From an uncultured Eubacteriales bacterium (GTDB taxonomy: Bacteria > Bacillota > Clostridia > Christensenellales > CAG-138), in the NCBI GenBank assembly GCA_900547135.1, contig URFJ01000041.1, positions 1 to 13,771 on the forward strand: 13,771 bases of DNA, read 5' to 3'. Shown one piece after another: positions 1 through 9,189 of this stretch. The first letter of the stretch is position 1. Each line of letters starts with the position of its first letter. The notes beneath the pieces are model-generated. The model saw nothing but the letters and a program-made list of their open reading frames with translations, was not told where the DNA came from and made no database searches. Both the position numbers and the translations under genes were made by a program.

Positions 1-21
1 AATAAGGAATTGAAACAAACA

Positions 22-474
22 ATGCTGAAAAACGTATTTTATAGGGTATTCAGCGTCTTGCTGGCAGCGATAACGGTTTTGGCCGCCTTGGTTTCGGCTA
101 CGGCGGTTGACGTAGGCGGTCACGCCGTAAGCGTAGAACTGGCCGCTGAAAACGGTACTGTATTCAATATGGGGAACAGCGGCGCCTTGACATTGAGGGT
201 TGGCGTCAATTCCCCAAACCAAAATGGCACCGCGGATATACGTATCAATATTGACGACGATAAGGTGATTTTACCTGATTTTGAAAATGGCGCCAGTATA
301 CCGCTTGGAGACCAGGTTATCACTCTGGGGACGGATATAAGCACTGGAAAGCGCTATCTTGAGATACTTGGCGTACCAAACGGGGAACACGTTTCGCATC
401 GCTCCGTTTCCAATATACAAATGGTATCACGGGGCCTACAACGCTTTGTATTGACGATGAGGATATCGAGGTAA
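22..474 (+). pseudogene. N-terminal fragment of giant LPxTG-like surface adhesin (frameshifted)
   Basis: This is the 5' piece of the giant adhesin that continues in another frame up to 6539. It opens with a Sec signal peptide: basic MLKNVFYR, a hydrophobic stretch (VFSVLLAAITVLAALVSA), then a likely cleavage near residue 30. A beta-rich secreted region follows. I chose ATG at 22 because AAGGAA (4-9) sits 12 bases ahead of it. A TTG at 10 is in frame but touches the AAGGAA, so it is unlikely. The frame is good to about codon 125 (GVPNGEHVS). It then turns into unrelated residues and stops at 472-474. The frame that is open from 363 onward reads FQYTNGITGPTT at the same place, which is the natural continuation, so one base appears to be missing near 390-402. 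As written, this piece would be a secreted peptide of about 150 residues with no cell-wall anchor. Confidence 0.8.
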
Positions 475-692
475 CGCTTAACAACATTGAAGGAACAACA
501 ATCATTAAAGAGGGCGGTTCCCTCAGCTTTATCGCGGCGTTTTACTGGAGTCCGGTTATAAAAACACAGAGCAGCGGAACGATTACTGTTAACGCCAACC
601 GCAGACTGGAGGGTGGAAATATCAACTATAGCATCCATGCTTCCTCCTACAACTATTCGGGTTCCGCCGATATCCATACCAGAGAATACACA

Positions 693-3600
693 ATGACCGA
701 CACCTTTACGCTGCCGGAGGGCCTGACCCTTCCGGAGGGTGTGCTCCGAATGGATTACGACCAGGATACAGCGTCGGCAATCATATACAAAGGCGATTTT
801 AAAATCGCGGAATTCAGCAGGGGGCGTAATGAGGATTTGGTAGGCGTATCCAACGTGCAGCTGCTAGACTCTACGGATAATTCCTTTAAGATAATTTTTA
901 ACTGCACCCGCCCTGAAGACGACGATGGCACAAAGGAGTTGTATAATCCGAGTATTTCGGTAACTATCTATACTGCTCCGCTTGTGGTTGCAGACTCGCT
1001 GCTGGAGGGGAGCTCTCCGCAAATTACCAATAATGTGGAGTTTGAGGCAATTCCGCTGGTAACTCCCTATAATGTTTCAGAATTAAACAGCACCACGCAT
1101 GAGCTTGAGATAGACCCGGTTAACGTCAGCTCAGAACTCCATAGAAGCTCCTCGCAGGTATCCACGCCAATCCAGGTTCCGGACCCCGCTTATGAACTGA
1201 CGAAGAGCCTGGCCTCAGCCTCAGTAGATCCGGATACCGGGCTTACAACGCTTTTTTACGGCTTGTCGGTCAATAATACCGGCGTAATGCCCATAACGCT
1301 GGACATAACGGATACTCTTCCCAAGGGTATGAACTTTGCGGACGGGCAGTCCTTTTCCGCCTCGGTTACCAGCTCAGGCGCATCGCTTACAGGGACAATA
1401 GGAACAACGGATGACGGACGACAGACAGTAACCTGGAGATCGGTCAATATTCCGGCAAACGGCGTGTTTACAGCCTCTTTGCAGGCACAAATTCCCGCTA
1501 ACTCTCTGACCGGCGCCTATATCAACACCCTTTATGCGACGCTAATCGGCACGGATCAGACCAAGGAGCAGACTCATACATATGAGTATGAGGTGCCGAG
1601 GGCCGACTTTATTCTGGATAAGTCACACACGGTGCATTCAGGGCAGGATAATACAACGGCTTTCGAAGGCGGTAGGGTTACCTATAATATTGAGGTAGAA
1701 AGTACTGGGGATCTTAAGCTGGATTTGATCAGAGTGTTCGACGTTTGTCCAAATACAATGCAAATTGATATCGCATCATTTACGATGAATGGGAAACCGA
1801 TTGATAAAAATCAAATAACCGTAACACAGCAAGAGAATAACCAAACGATCCAGTTTCCGCTGCCTGATGGCGGATTAAGAAAAGGCGAGACGGTTGCATA
1901 CACCTATGAAGCGACGCTCAAGAATGACAGTGGGTTGCAGGCTGGTGATCATATCGTCAATACGGTCACGGCTGAAACAAACGCGGGCAATGCAAGCGAT
2001 ACTGATACGCTCACTGTACGCGACAAGACCACAAACCTAAGCGCTGAAAAGAAAAAGGGTGAGCCTGTTTATGTAGGCGGCAATACCTATGCGATAGACT
2101 ATAGCATACAAGTGACCAACGTGGGCGACGCCATGAGCGCAGGAGCGGTAATTGAGCTGACCGATACTATGGAAGGCGAACTGTACATTGACCCGAATAA
2201 CTTTACCATTGATTTTACAAACTCGAATGGAACGACCTCCACATTAATGCCCAGAGTTGAACCTTATACGCATGCGGACGGCGGAACGGATTATATAATC
2301 AAATGGGATTTAAGCAATATGCCGGCCTATGGGATCGGCGGAAACGCGCCGGTGTTCACCTATTCCTATACGGCATATGTGGATATTAAAGAAGGTGAAG
2401 TCGTCAATATCAAAAACGGGCTGTTGGTGGGTGGCAGCCCGGCGGGCGTAGTAGTTCCAGACGAAGAAGCGCTGACGCCAGCACCCAGGGCTACGAAGGT
2501 AATCAACAGGACCTATTGTTCTTCGACCAGGAGCCATAGTCATACGATTCCTGGCCAGAATTATTCAAAGGCGCGTTATGCCCATTCCGGTGATACGGTT
2601 GGCTATCAGATGACCTTTACCAATGCCGGTGCGCTTGAAATGGTCCATTCTCTAATTACAGATACTCTCCCCGTTGGACTGATCTACAACGGACTTGGGT
2701 ATGATTGGAAACTAAAAGGCGATGTAAGCGATCAGGCAAACGGCTATATTGATTCCATTTCCATAACTTCTACCGGTTTTAGCGAAAATATGACCTTTGG
2801 CTATGCGCTAAAACAATTAGGGACCGCTGGCACGCAGCTGGTAATCTCTTACGATGCGGAGGATGCCGCTAAAGGAAGCCCCGAGGGCTTTGTGTTCCCT
2901 TCGGGAGCGACAATTACGGTCAATATGCGGCTGCGCTTTCCGAGCGGAGAAACCTACAACAATCATTTTTTAACCTATAATCACGCAACGAACAGCTATA
3001 CCGCACCGGCAAATCCCTTCGTAAACAGTGTCACGCTTACCGGAGCGGATAGGGGAATGAATACCTACTCGGTTTCGGACCATGCCGACGTGCGTACGCA
3101 GCCCAACAATATGAATGTAACGAAGGAGGCTGACAGGGCCACGATGAGGGCGGGAGATACGATTACCTTTACCTTCAAGGGCGGCTATACCGGCAACCTG
3201 CAATACTTCACGCAAAATGGCGCCGCTACGGATGTTATGCTGATAGAGGATCTTACGCCGTTTAAAGACTCCTTTGAGCTGGTGGCTTATAATCCAGGGC
3301 GTTTTGACGGTTACAAGGGCTATAGTTTAAACGGAAATACGCAGAGCCGGACAAAGGGCAACTATACTCTTACGCTTCCTGGCCAGGCTCCAATCATACG
3401 GACGCCGGACCAGGCTTCGCAGATAGTTACGCTGGTAGAGCCAATCGACCTTTCCGCCTTTTCAGATGATGATTTGAAAGTTGTCTGGAGTTTTGGTAAT
3501 ATCAGCGACCTGTGGATATCAGGTACCGCGGGCCTCGACAATAACTGGCCTAGCGTAACGCTCCGTGCCAAAGAGGATGTACATGCGCAGAGCTTAACCA

Positions 3601-6539
3601 ATGTGGCTACACTCTCCTATGATCGCATACGCGCCGCTCATGACACTGTGGACATTACCGTGATCGGCGGGGACAGATTAGGCAAGTCCGCCGTCAGAGA
3701 CAGCGCCGATGGCGGCATTGTTGACGGAATAATCAATAATGATAATATCTCTGAGCGGTTACATGTGGGAGACACCGTAACGTTCACATTGGATTATGTT
3801 AACACCACAAAAGCGCCGGAGATATATACGGCGGAGGAACCGCTGACGCTTATAGACATAATGACAACAAACGGCCTTGCCGTATATTCATCCGATGTGG
3901 AATTTAAATATATTCCCGCGGACGAAGGGGCGGATAACAGCGTGTTGCTGCTCTCACCCCATGTCATGGTGATCACGGAGGAGGATATTGCCTCAACGGC
4001 GGCGAAGCGCACGGAATTCAAAATTTCTGGTACTATGCAGCCTGGCGACGTAGTTAGTATCCGCTATCGGGTAATGATCGGCGAAGGCTTCATGAACAGC
4101 GTCTCGGATATGCTCAAGCGGCAGTGCGAGTACCAAAACGGCCTTCTAAATCCCGAAACTGCGGACGGCAACCTATCGCAGTTGCACAACTATGTATATA
4201 TGATTGATGGGTCTGGAATCAGGTATTATGATGAAACGCCATATTATTATACTCCAGCAGGCAACAAGCTCTACTTCAGCAAAGCTGTCAAGGATATCGG
4301 GCATATTGAGGTAACGCCGCGCGAGAACAAAACGGGAGACAATATTACCATAAAGGCGAAGGACTACAGCACCGAACTGCATCAGCTGGGAAGCTCGGAG
4401 CAAAACTTCATAAAATATGTGCTCGTGATCCATAATGACGCCAATAGTGGGGAGAACCTCGTAGTCAACAGCATTACGGACGTGCTTCCGCTGCGGGTTC
4501 AGCCAATTATTAACGAGCACGGCAATCCTCAGTATGTACTGCTGAACTATCTTACTAATGGCGGGATTGATTCTCAAGTTGACAGATCAGGGTATCTTGG
4601 AGGCGCCAACGCAAATACAACGTATACAGATGCCCACCTCAGGCTGATGCTTCTTGCCAGTCCCATTGCGAAGGCTGGCTACAGGGCGGTTCCGGCCCGT
4701 ATCAATATCACAAGCCAGAGTTATACCTCCGTCACGTTTCAAATCCGGAATACTAAAAACAGCGCGGCGCTGGTGCTCAAACCCGGGGAATACACGGCGA
4801 TCTGCTATGGCGTATACATTGACCGGTCCGCGGATACCAGCAATTATACAAACCAGGCTACCTTGAACGTCCAACCCGCATCAGGCGGCGGCTGGCAGCC
4901 TGACGGCGAGTCCCTGCAGAGCGTGTTTGTAGCACGCCAGAAGGGACAAAACGCCGCGCCAGTAAATGTAAATACCGGCACGCTGGCAAATCAGGAGGGC
5001 ACGGAATTCAAGGCAGGCGTAACTATCGCCATGCCGATATACCGTATGCGCATGAGTAAGACCGCAAGCTCCTATTTTAAAGTGGAGGATAAGTCAAAGC
5101 TAAAGGATCCGGAATTTCTCAGAAGCTTTCTTGACGATAGGGTACATGACGCCGGTATATCTTTGACAGGTTTGACGAATTGGGAGGAATACGGCTTATA
5201 TGACATAGTGGAATGGAAGCTGACCGTAACGAATGAGAGCACCGTAACTGTGGATGATTTTCAGCTTATTGATATTATCCCTTATCCTCACAGGCTTGTG
5301 TACTATAGTCTTGATGGAAAGACATTTGTCTGTGTTGCCGACAACGAGGAATATGAAAGGCCGGTGGTCTATCCAGGCTATATAGTTGATAAAGAGCTGC
5401 CACATGAAATAGCAAGCCTGGGACAGACCAATCAGAAGGCGACGAGTGATGTATTCCTTTTAAGGCCGCAGGAAACTGTTGTAGCGCATATATATACCTA
5501 CTATGATCCTGATGCGCTGGTTAGCTATTCCGGCGTCACGAACAGGGCGCAGGCGACCACTAGGGGCGGCAAGATTTTCGATAATATAGCGGACAGCAAC
5601 CCCATGCTGAACAGCAGCGGGCAGATAATCGGTGCAACGCAGAGCGCTACGGTCAATCCGGCGTACAGCGCGCTCGTATCATCGTATAAATCGGTAAGCT
5701 ATACCGATGAAAGCGGTACGCAGACGGCATTTGGATATAACAGCGGTGCGGACCGTGTGGTAACAGCTGGAGGACGAGGCGACACGGTGCGGTATACGCT
5801 GTCCATTCGCAACGAGGATGATAAACACGATATGCGGAATCTGACGATTATAGACAATCTGCCAGTACCTGGCGATTACGGCGTGATTAACCTTGACACA
5901 GGACGCAAAAGCGCCTTTACCGTAAATTTGGCGGGAGTCCCTAATATCCGTGTAGAGATTAAAGGTGCGAATGACAGCGAAGGGAACTGGACGCCGCTGA
6001 CAGCGTCGGATGTGGCGATCGGTGAGCTGGACAACATGGAGGAAAACGAATACCTGGTTCTTTATACCAATCACCCGCAGCATGAGGACAGCGATCCGGT
6101 TCTGGTGTGGCATTTTAACACCAACGATACGGAACCCCACTGGTTTACCGATCCTGACAATATGGATCCGGACTATAGCCCCCGCATTACATCAGTGCTC
6201 TTTTATATACCAACGGCTATGAAAGCCAATATAGAGCTGCGGATATCCTTTGACTGCACGATTCAAAACGATGCGTGGAAGGGCAGCATTGCATGGAACT
6301 CCTTTGGTTACCGGTATCAGCAGATCGTCATAGACGCTGAGCCCGGTGAGGATGAAGAAGTCATTTATGCGGAGCCTGCCAAAGTGGGCGTAACAATCGG
6401 CGGTCCCGCATACAGCCTGCCCGTAGTCGGCGGCGCGGGCATTACCCCCTATCTTCGGGCGGGCAGCGCCCTTATAACCCTGGGTACTCTGTGTCTGGTA
6501 TTCAGGGTACGCCGTAAACGACGGCGTAGGTATATATAA
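693..6539 (+). CDS. Giant multi-domain cell-wall adhesin, DUF11-type repeats, C-terminal LPVVG sorting signal (lacks its own signal peptide)
   Basis: This is the main part of a giant surface protein, probably the tip adhesin or major surface subunit of the pilus operon. The first ATG is at 693, but the frame is open and coding-like from about 363. It joins the 22-474 fragment after a one-base repair, giving about 2172 residues. At least nine beta-sandwich modules resembling the DUF11/TIGR01451 family can be seen. Each has a 'GDTVxYxLxVxN' strand followed by an 'ITDTLPxGL' strand. They lie near residues 190, 325, 463, 632, 820, 1025, 1240, 1503 and 1695 of this ORF. The C terminus is a sorting signal: LPVVG (nt 6417-6431), a hydrophobic segment, then a basic RVRRKRRRRYI tail. 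Valine replaces the usual threonine of LPxTG. No ligand-binding domain is recognisable. The backbone pilin starts 30 bases downstream. No convincing ribosome binding site precedes ATG 693, so independent expression is doubtful and the product would not be exported. Confidence 0.82.
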   Translation: MTDTFTLPEGLTLPEGVLRMDYDQDTASAIIYKGDFKIAEFSRGRNEDLVGVSNVQLLDSTDNSFKIIFNCTRPEDDDGTKELYNPSISVTIYTAPLVVADSLLEGSSPQITNNVEFEAIPLVTPYNVSELNSTTHELEIDPVNVSSELHRSSSQVSTPIQVPDPAYELTKSLASASVDPDTGLTTLFYGLSVNNTGVMPITLDITDTLPKGMNFADGQSFSASVTSSGASLTGTIGTTDDGRQTVTWRSVNIPANGVFTASLQAQIPANSLTGAYINTLYATLIGTDQTKEQTHTYEYEVPRADFILDKSHTVHSGQDNTTAFEGGRVTYNIEVESTGDLKLDLIRVFDVCPNTMQIDIASFTMNGKPIDKNQITVTQQENNQTIQFPLPDGGLRKGETVAYTYEATLKNDSGLQAGDHIVNTVTAETNAGNASDTDTLTVRDKTTNLSAEKKKGEPVYVGGNTYAIDYSIQVTNVGDAMSAGAVIELTDTMEGELYIDPNNFTIDFTNSNGTTSTLMPRVEPYTHADGGTDYIIKWDLSNMPAYGIGGNAPVFTYSYTAYVDIKEGEVVNIKNGLLVGGSPAGVVVPDEEALTPAPRATKVINRTYCSSTRSHSHTIPGQNYSKARYAHSGDTVGYQMTFTNAGALEMVHSLITDTLPVGLIYNGLGYDWKLKGDVSDQANGYIDSISITSTGFSENMTFGYALKQLGTAGTQLVISYDAEDAAKGSPEGFVFPSGATITVNMRLRFPSGETYNNHFLTYNHATNSYTAPANPFVNSVTLTGADRGMNTYSVSDHADVRTQPNNMNVTKEADRATMRAGDTITFTFKGGYTGNLQYFTQNGAATDVMLIEDLTPFKDSFELVAYNPGRFDGYKGYSLNGNTQSRTKGNYTLTLPGQAPIIRTPDQASQIVTLVEPIDLSAFSDDDLKVVWSFGNISDLWISGTAGLDNNWPSVTLRAKEDVHAQSLTNVATLSYDRIRAAHDTVDITVIGGDRLGKSAVRDSADGGIVDGIINNDNISERLHVGDTVTFTLDYVNTTKAPEIYTAEEPLTLIDIMTTNGLAVYSSDVEFKYIPADEGADNSVLLLSPHVMVITEEDIASTAAKRTEFKISGTMQPGDVVSIRYRVMIGEGFMNSVSDMLKRQCEYQNGLLNPETADGNLSQLHNYVYMIDGSGIRYYDETPYYYTPAGNKLYFSKAVKDIGHIEVTPRENKTGDNITIKAKDYSTELHQLGSSEQNFIKYVLVIHNDANSGENLVVNSITDVLPLRVQPIINEHGNPQYVLLNYLTNGGIDSQVDRSGYLGGANANTTYTDAHLRLMLLASPIAKAGYRAVPARINITSQSYTSVTFQIRNTKNSAALVLKPGEYTAICYGVYIDRSADTSNYTNQATLNVQPASGGGWQPDGESLQSVFVARQKGQNAAPVNVNTGTLANQEGTEFKAGVTIAMPIYRMRMSKTASSYFKVEDKSKLKDPEFLRSFLDDRVHDAGISLTGLTNWEEYGLYDIVEWKLTVTNESTVTVDDFQLIDIIPYPHRLVYYSLDGKTFVCVADNEEYERPVVYPGYIVDKELPHEIASLGQTNQKATSDVFLLRPQETVVAHIYTYYDPDALVSYSGVTNRAQATTRGGKIFDNIADSNPMLNSSGQIIGATQSATVNPAYSALVSSYKSVSYTDESGTQTAFGYNSGADRVVTAGGRGDTVRYTLSIRNEDDKHDMRNLTIIDNLPVPGDYGVINLDTGRKSAFTVNLAGVPNIRVEIKGANDSEGNWTPLTASDVAIGELDNMEENEYLVLYTNHPQHEDSDPVLVWHFNTNDTEPHWFTDPDNMDPDYSPRITSVLFYIPTAMKANIELRISFDCTIQNDAWKGSIAWNSFGYRYQQIVIDAEPGEDEEVIYAEPAKVGVTIGGPAYSLPVVGGAGITPYLRAGSALITLGTLCLVFRVRRKRRRRYI

Positions 6540-6569
6540 AAACATAAAAATTCTGGAGGGAAAAAGATT

Positions 6570-7331
6570 ATGAAACTACTAAAAAGATTGGGAGCGGCGC
6601 TCCTCACCCTGATGATGATGCTGGCTATCTGCATCCCAGCGTTTGCAACTGAGGAAGATAAGCCTACCGGCTCCCTGACGATTCTGGATATGAATGGCAA
6701 TCCAAAGGAATCGTCTGAATACAGCGCCTACACGATTATAAAATGGGACGCCAGCGAAGATGCTGCCGGCATGCCGGTTTACACCAACATGGAGCTTCAA
6801 TCCGCTTATAAGGCTATCATTAGTGAGTGTTTGGGCTTGAATCCCGTGGCGCCCGCCACAGAGGTATCCGACAGTGAAGTGCTTAACGCGATGGCGAATA
6901 TGAGCGCGGAAAAGACCGCTGAGTTAGCAATTGAGTTGGAGAATGGCATCAAAAAAGCTGAAATTAACTCTGACTTTGAGGCGGAGAAGGGCGTATTTTC
7001 AGCTCTTCCTTATGGCTACTATCTGGTCATTGAAACGGCAAACAACGCCGATGACGGAACCATCGCGTCTAAGCCGATACTTGTCGGCGTTCCGAACTCA
7101 CAGACAGGCGACGCTAATGTAACTGTTAAGGTTAAAACGGACAGCGCAGGTATTGAAAAGAAGATTGTACAAGGCGAAGGCGATGCTGAAACGCTGGCAG
7201 ACAGCAACACCGCCGCGATCGGCGATATAATCAGATACCGCAGCACGGCGACCATTCCCGCCTACGCTACCCAACGTAACCGGCATCAGATACTACATGA
7301 CCGATACCTTCAGCGACGGATTGACCTATAA
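6570..7331 (+). pseudogene. Backbone pilin, N-terminal fragment (SpaA/FimA type, frameshifted)
   Basis: This is the 5' part of the major pilin. GGAGGG (6555-6560) lies 9 bases before ATG 6570, a good ribosome binding site. Residues 1-27 form a signal peptide (MKLLKRLG, hydrophobic core, then AFA-T). The first domain covers about residues 28-185 and includes YGYYLVIET near its end, typical of sortase-dependent pilins. Around residue 190 the isopeptide-forming D2 domain (TIGR04226-like) begins, with KTDSAGIEKKIVQ and then IGDIIRYRSTATIPAYAT. At 7270-7272 the frame is lost. Reading ACCCAAC as ACCAAC would give IPAYATNVTGIRYYMTD, which runs directly into the downstream frame, so one extra C in a CCC run explains the break. 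The annotated frame then adds meaningless residues and stops at 7331. As written, the fragment has no sorting signal and could not be polymerised. Confidence 0.82.
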
Positions 7332-8187
7332 GGGAATTACCTCTGTAAAGGTTATGAACGGCACAGAGGTAGTTGAGACGCTGTCTGAGGGAAATAGCGG
7401 TTACACGCTTGATATAACGGACACCGAAGACGGGCCTTTCACTTTAAAGCTTACTGTTGCGGGCGACGATAAGCTTAAGGAATGGGGAAACGCAGGCTAT
7501 TCAATCGTAGTAGATTATACAGCCGAGCTTAATTCCGGCGCGGTTGCCGGCAACAGCGGCAACCCAAACAGCATCAACCTGACCTATTCCGTTCACAGTG
7601 AAGATACCAGCCCTTATACAACGCCTGACGACACCGTTATTACCTACACCAACAACCTTGCACTGACAAAGACCAACGGTAAAGAAGGCGCTGAAAGACA
7701 GCTGCTGGCAGGCGCGACTTTTGAGCTGTACAGGCTGAAGGCGGGTGCTGTGGATCTTGCAGACAGCAATAGCTGGGTGCTGGTGGATACACAGACCACT
7801 GGAAACGGCCAAGATGGAACAACGGAAGGAGTCGCCAATTTTATAAAAATGGAACAGGGAACCTATAAGCTGAAGGAAACAGTCGCCCCTACAGGCTATA
7901 ATCTGCTGACTGAGCCGATTATCTTCACCGTAACCGCAAACGGACTGCCGGAAACTGTAAATAACGGCTCTGAAACCATTACATGGAGTACGGATAACGA
8001 CTCGATCACGGTTGGTGAAACCACCGGCCTTCTGGGAACCGAAATCGTCAATACGGCCGGCTTCATCCTGCCTGGCACAGGCGGCGCCGGCACTGCGCTG
8101 TTTACGATGGGTGGTATTGTATTGATTGCCCTGGCAGGCACGGTCTTCTTCATCTACCGCAAAAAGAGCGGCACTTGTGCAAAATAA
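7297..8187 (+). pseudogene. Backbone pilin, C-terminal fragment with E-box and LPGTG signal
   Basis: This continues the pilin of 6570-7331 in the next frame. The coding-like frame is already good from about 7273 (NVTGIRYYMTDTFSDGL). ATG 7297 is only the first in-frame ATG, has no ribosome binding site, and probably is not a start. The piece holds the rest of the D2 domain, including YTAELNSGAVAGNSGNPN, where the asparagine of GNPN is the expected isopeptide partner. A SpaA-like domain follows (LALTKTNG, GATFELYRLK), then the E-box YKLKETVAPTGY with its glutamate, and finally a sorting signal: LPGTG (8068-8082), a hydrophobic helix and the tail YRKKSGTCAK. Joined to the first piece it makes about 538 residues, a normal backbone pilin length. 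The sortase recognising LPGTG is presumably the one encoded next at 8308. Confidence 0.85.
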
Positions 8188-8206
8188 ATCCCTTTTGCCC
8201 TTCCGC

Positions 8207-8226
8207 GCCCCTGCGGTGCGGGGGGC
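8207..8226 (+). promoter_or_regulatory. GC-rich hairpin in the pilin-sortase intergenic gap
   Basis: GCCCCTGC (8207-8214), the loop GGT and GCGGGGGGC (8218-8226) can fold into a stem of about seven pairs with one G-U pair. It starts 19 bases after the pilin stop codon. No T-tract follows, so it is not a standard terminator. Together with the hairpin at 8235-8255 it could protect the upstream pilin mRNA from 3' decay, or attenuate read-through to the sortase. Confidence 0.45.
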
Positions 8227-8234
8227 AGTTCAGA

Positions 8235-8255
8235 ACGCTGGAAGCGCTCCGGCGT
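8235..8255 (+). promoter_or_regulatory. Second hairpin between pilin and sortase genes, possible attenuator
   Basis: ACGCTGGA and TCCGGCGT enclose the five-base loop AGCGC, giving an 8-bp stem with one T-G pair. A five-T run (8267-8271) follows 11 bases later, too far for a textbook intrinsic terminator but compatible with partial termination. It sits about 50 bases before the sortase start. In pilus operons the pilin is needed in large excess over the sortase, so a partial barrier here would make sense. That role is inference. Confidence 0.45.
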
Positions 8256-8307
8256 CCTAAAGTGCATTTTTACTAGGAAAACCAAGGCGAGAAAGGACCT
8301 GTGATAT

Positions 8308-9189
8308 GTGAAGAAAAAGTTACCGATAATATTCATCGCGTCGCTGCTATTGCTGGGCCTTGTCCTTCTGCTATACCCATTCGTCAGCGATCTGATCAGC
8401 AAATGGACGTCGTCTGCCGCGGTAATCGGTTATGAGCAGGAAGTAAAGGATATGGATGACAGCGCGAGGAAGGATATGCTCGCGGCCGCGGAGGAATACA
8501 ACAGCGGCTTGAGCGGTACGATAATAAAGGACGCTTTCAGTTCAGAAGGCGAGGAGAGCGTGGATCAGAACAAAGAATATTATTCTCTGCTGAACCTTAA
8601 CGGGCTGATGGCTTATGTAGAAATTCCGTCTATCGACGTGCATTTGCCCATTTATCACGGCACAGGCCAGGATGCGCTGAAAAAGGGTGTGGGCCATTTG
8701 GAGGGGTCGGCTCTGCCAATAGGCGGCTTGGGAACACATTCGGTGATATCGGCGCACCGCGGGCTGCCTGGCGCTAAGCTGTTTACCGATCTGGATCAGA
8801 TTGAAACGGGCGACCTGTTTTATATATATGTGCTTGGCGAAACGCTTGCATATGAGGTGGACCGGATTGAGGTTGTGGCGCCGGAGGATGTTGAGCCTCT
8901 GACAGCGGTACCGGGAAAAGACCACGTAACCTTGATGACCTGTACGCCCTATGGCATTAACAGCCATCGGATGCTGGTCAGAGGAATCCGGACACAATAC
9001 ACGGATGAATCGGTACACGGCAATCACTTTTACAGTTACTCCAATGAAGTTAGGGCGCTTCCCGCCTGGATGGCGGCGGCAGCCGTCGCTATACTGTATT
9101 TAATCTTTTCAGCGGCAGCTGGCGGCATAAAAGAAAGGAAAAGGATAAAAAGCAAACCGGAGCATATTGCAAAGAAAGGCGGGAGATAA
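8308..9189 (+). CDS. srtC: Class C (pilus-assembling) sortase
   Basis: This membrane-bound transpeptidase polymerises pilins. It cleaves LPxTG-like signals between T and G and joins the pilin to a lysine of the next subunit. The product is 293 residues. Residues 5-24 form an N-terminal membrane segment. The lid region has DAF (75-77) where class C sortases usually have DPF or DPW. The catalytic histidine is H150 in SAHRG. The catalytic cysteine is C212 in TLMTCTPYGINSHR, and the conserved arginine is R221. A C-terminal hydrophobic segment (LPAWMAAAAVAILYLIF) followed by a basic tail is also typical of class C. The start is GTG at 8308, supported by AAGGA (8293-8297) ten bases upstream. No ATG is usable. 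The gene follows the backbone pilin and overlaps the next gene by one base (TAATG), so the two are translationally coupled. The reading frame is intact, in contrast to both large pilus subunits. Confidence 0.93.
   Translation: MKKKLPIIFIASLLLLGLVLLLYPFVSDLISKWTSSAAVIGYEQEVKDMDDSARKDMLAAAEEYNSGLSGTIIKDAFSSEGEESVDQNKEYYSLLNLNGLMAYVEIPSIDVHLPIYHGTGQDALKKGVGHLEGSALPIGGLGTHSVISAHRGLPGAKLFTDLDQIETGDLFYIYVLGETLAYEVDRIEVVAPEDVEPLTAVPGKDHVTLMTCTPYGINSHRMLVRGIRTQYTDESVHGNHFYSYSNEVRALPAWMAAAAVAILYLIFSAAAGGIKERKRIKSKPEHIAKKGGR

Noticed and set aside
10..12. TTG as the start of the adhesin
   Set aside because: The AAGGAA directly touches it; ATG at 22 has workable spacing and gives a normal signal peptide.
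363..474. Programmed ribosomal frameshift joining the two adhesin frames
   Set aside because: I saw no slippery heptamer, internal Shine-Dalgarno stimulator or strong downstream stem near the junction; a point indel is simpler.
4173..4577. 134-codon - strand frame inside the adhesin
   Set aside because: Antisense to repeat-encoding sequence; no start signal.
5679..6140. 153-codon - strand frame inside the adhesin
   Set aside because: Shadow of the long adhesin ORF, whose repeats and sorting signal are clear on the + strand.
8542..9027. 161-codon - strand frame inside the sortase gene
   Set aside because: The + strand encodes complete sortase catalytic motifs here.
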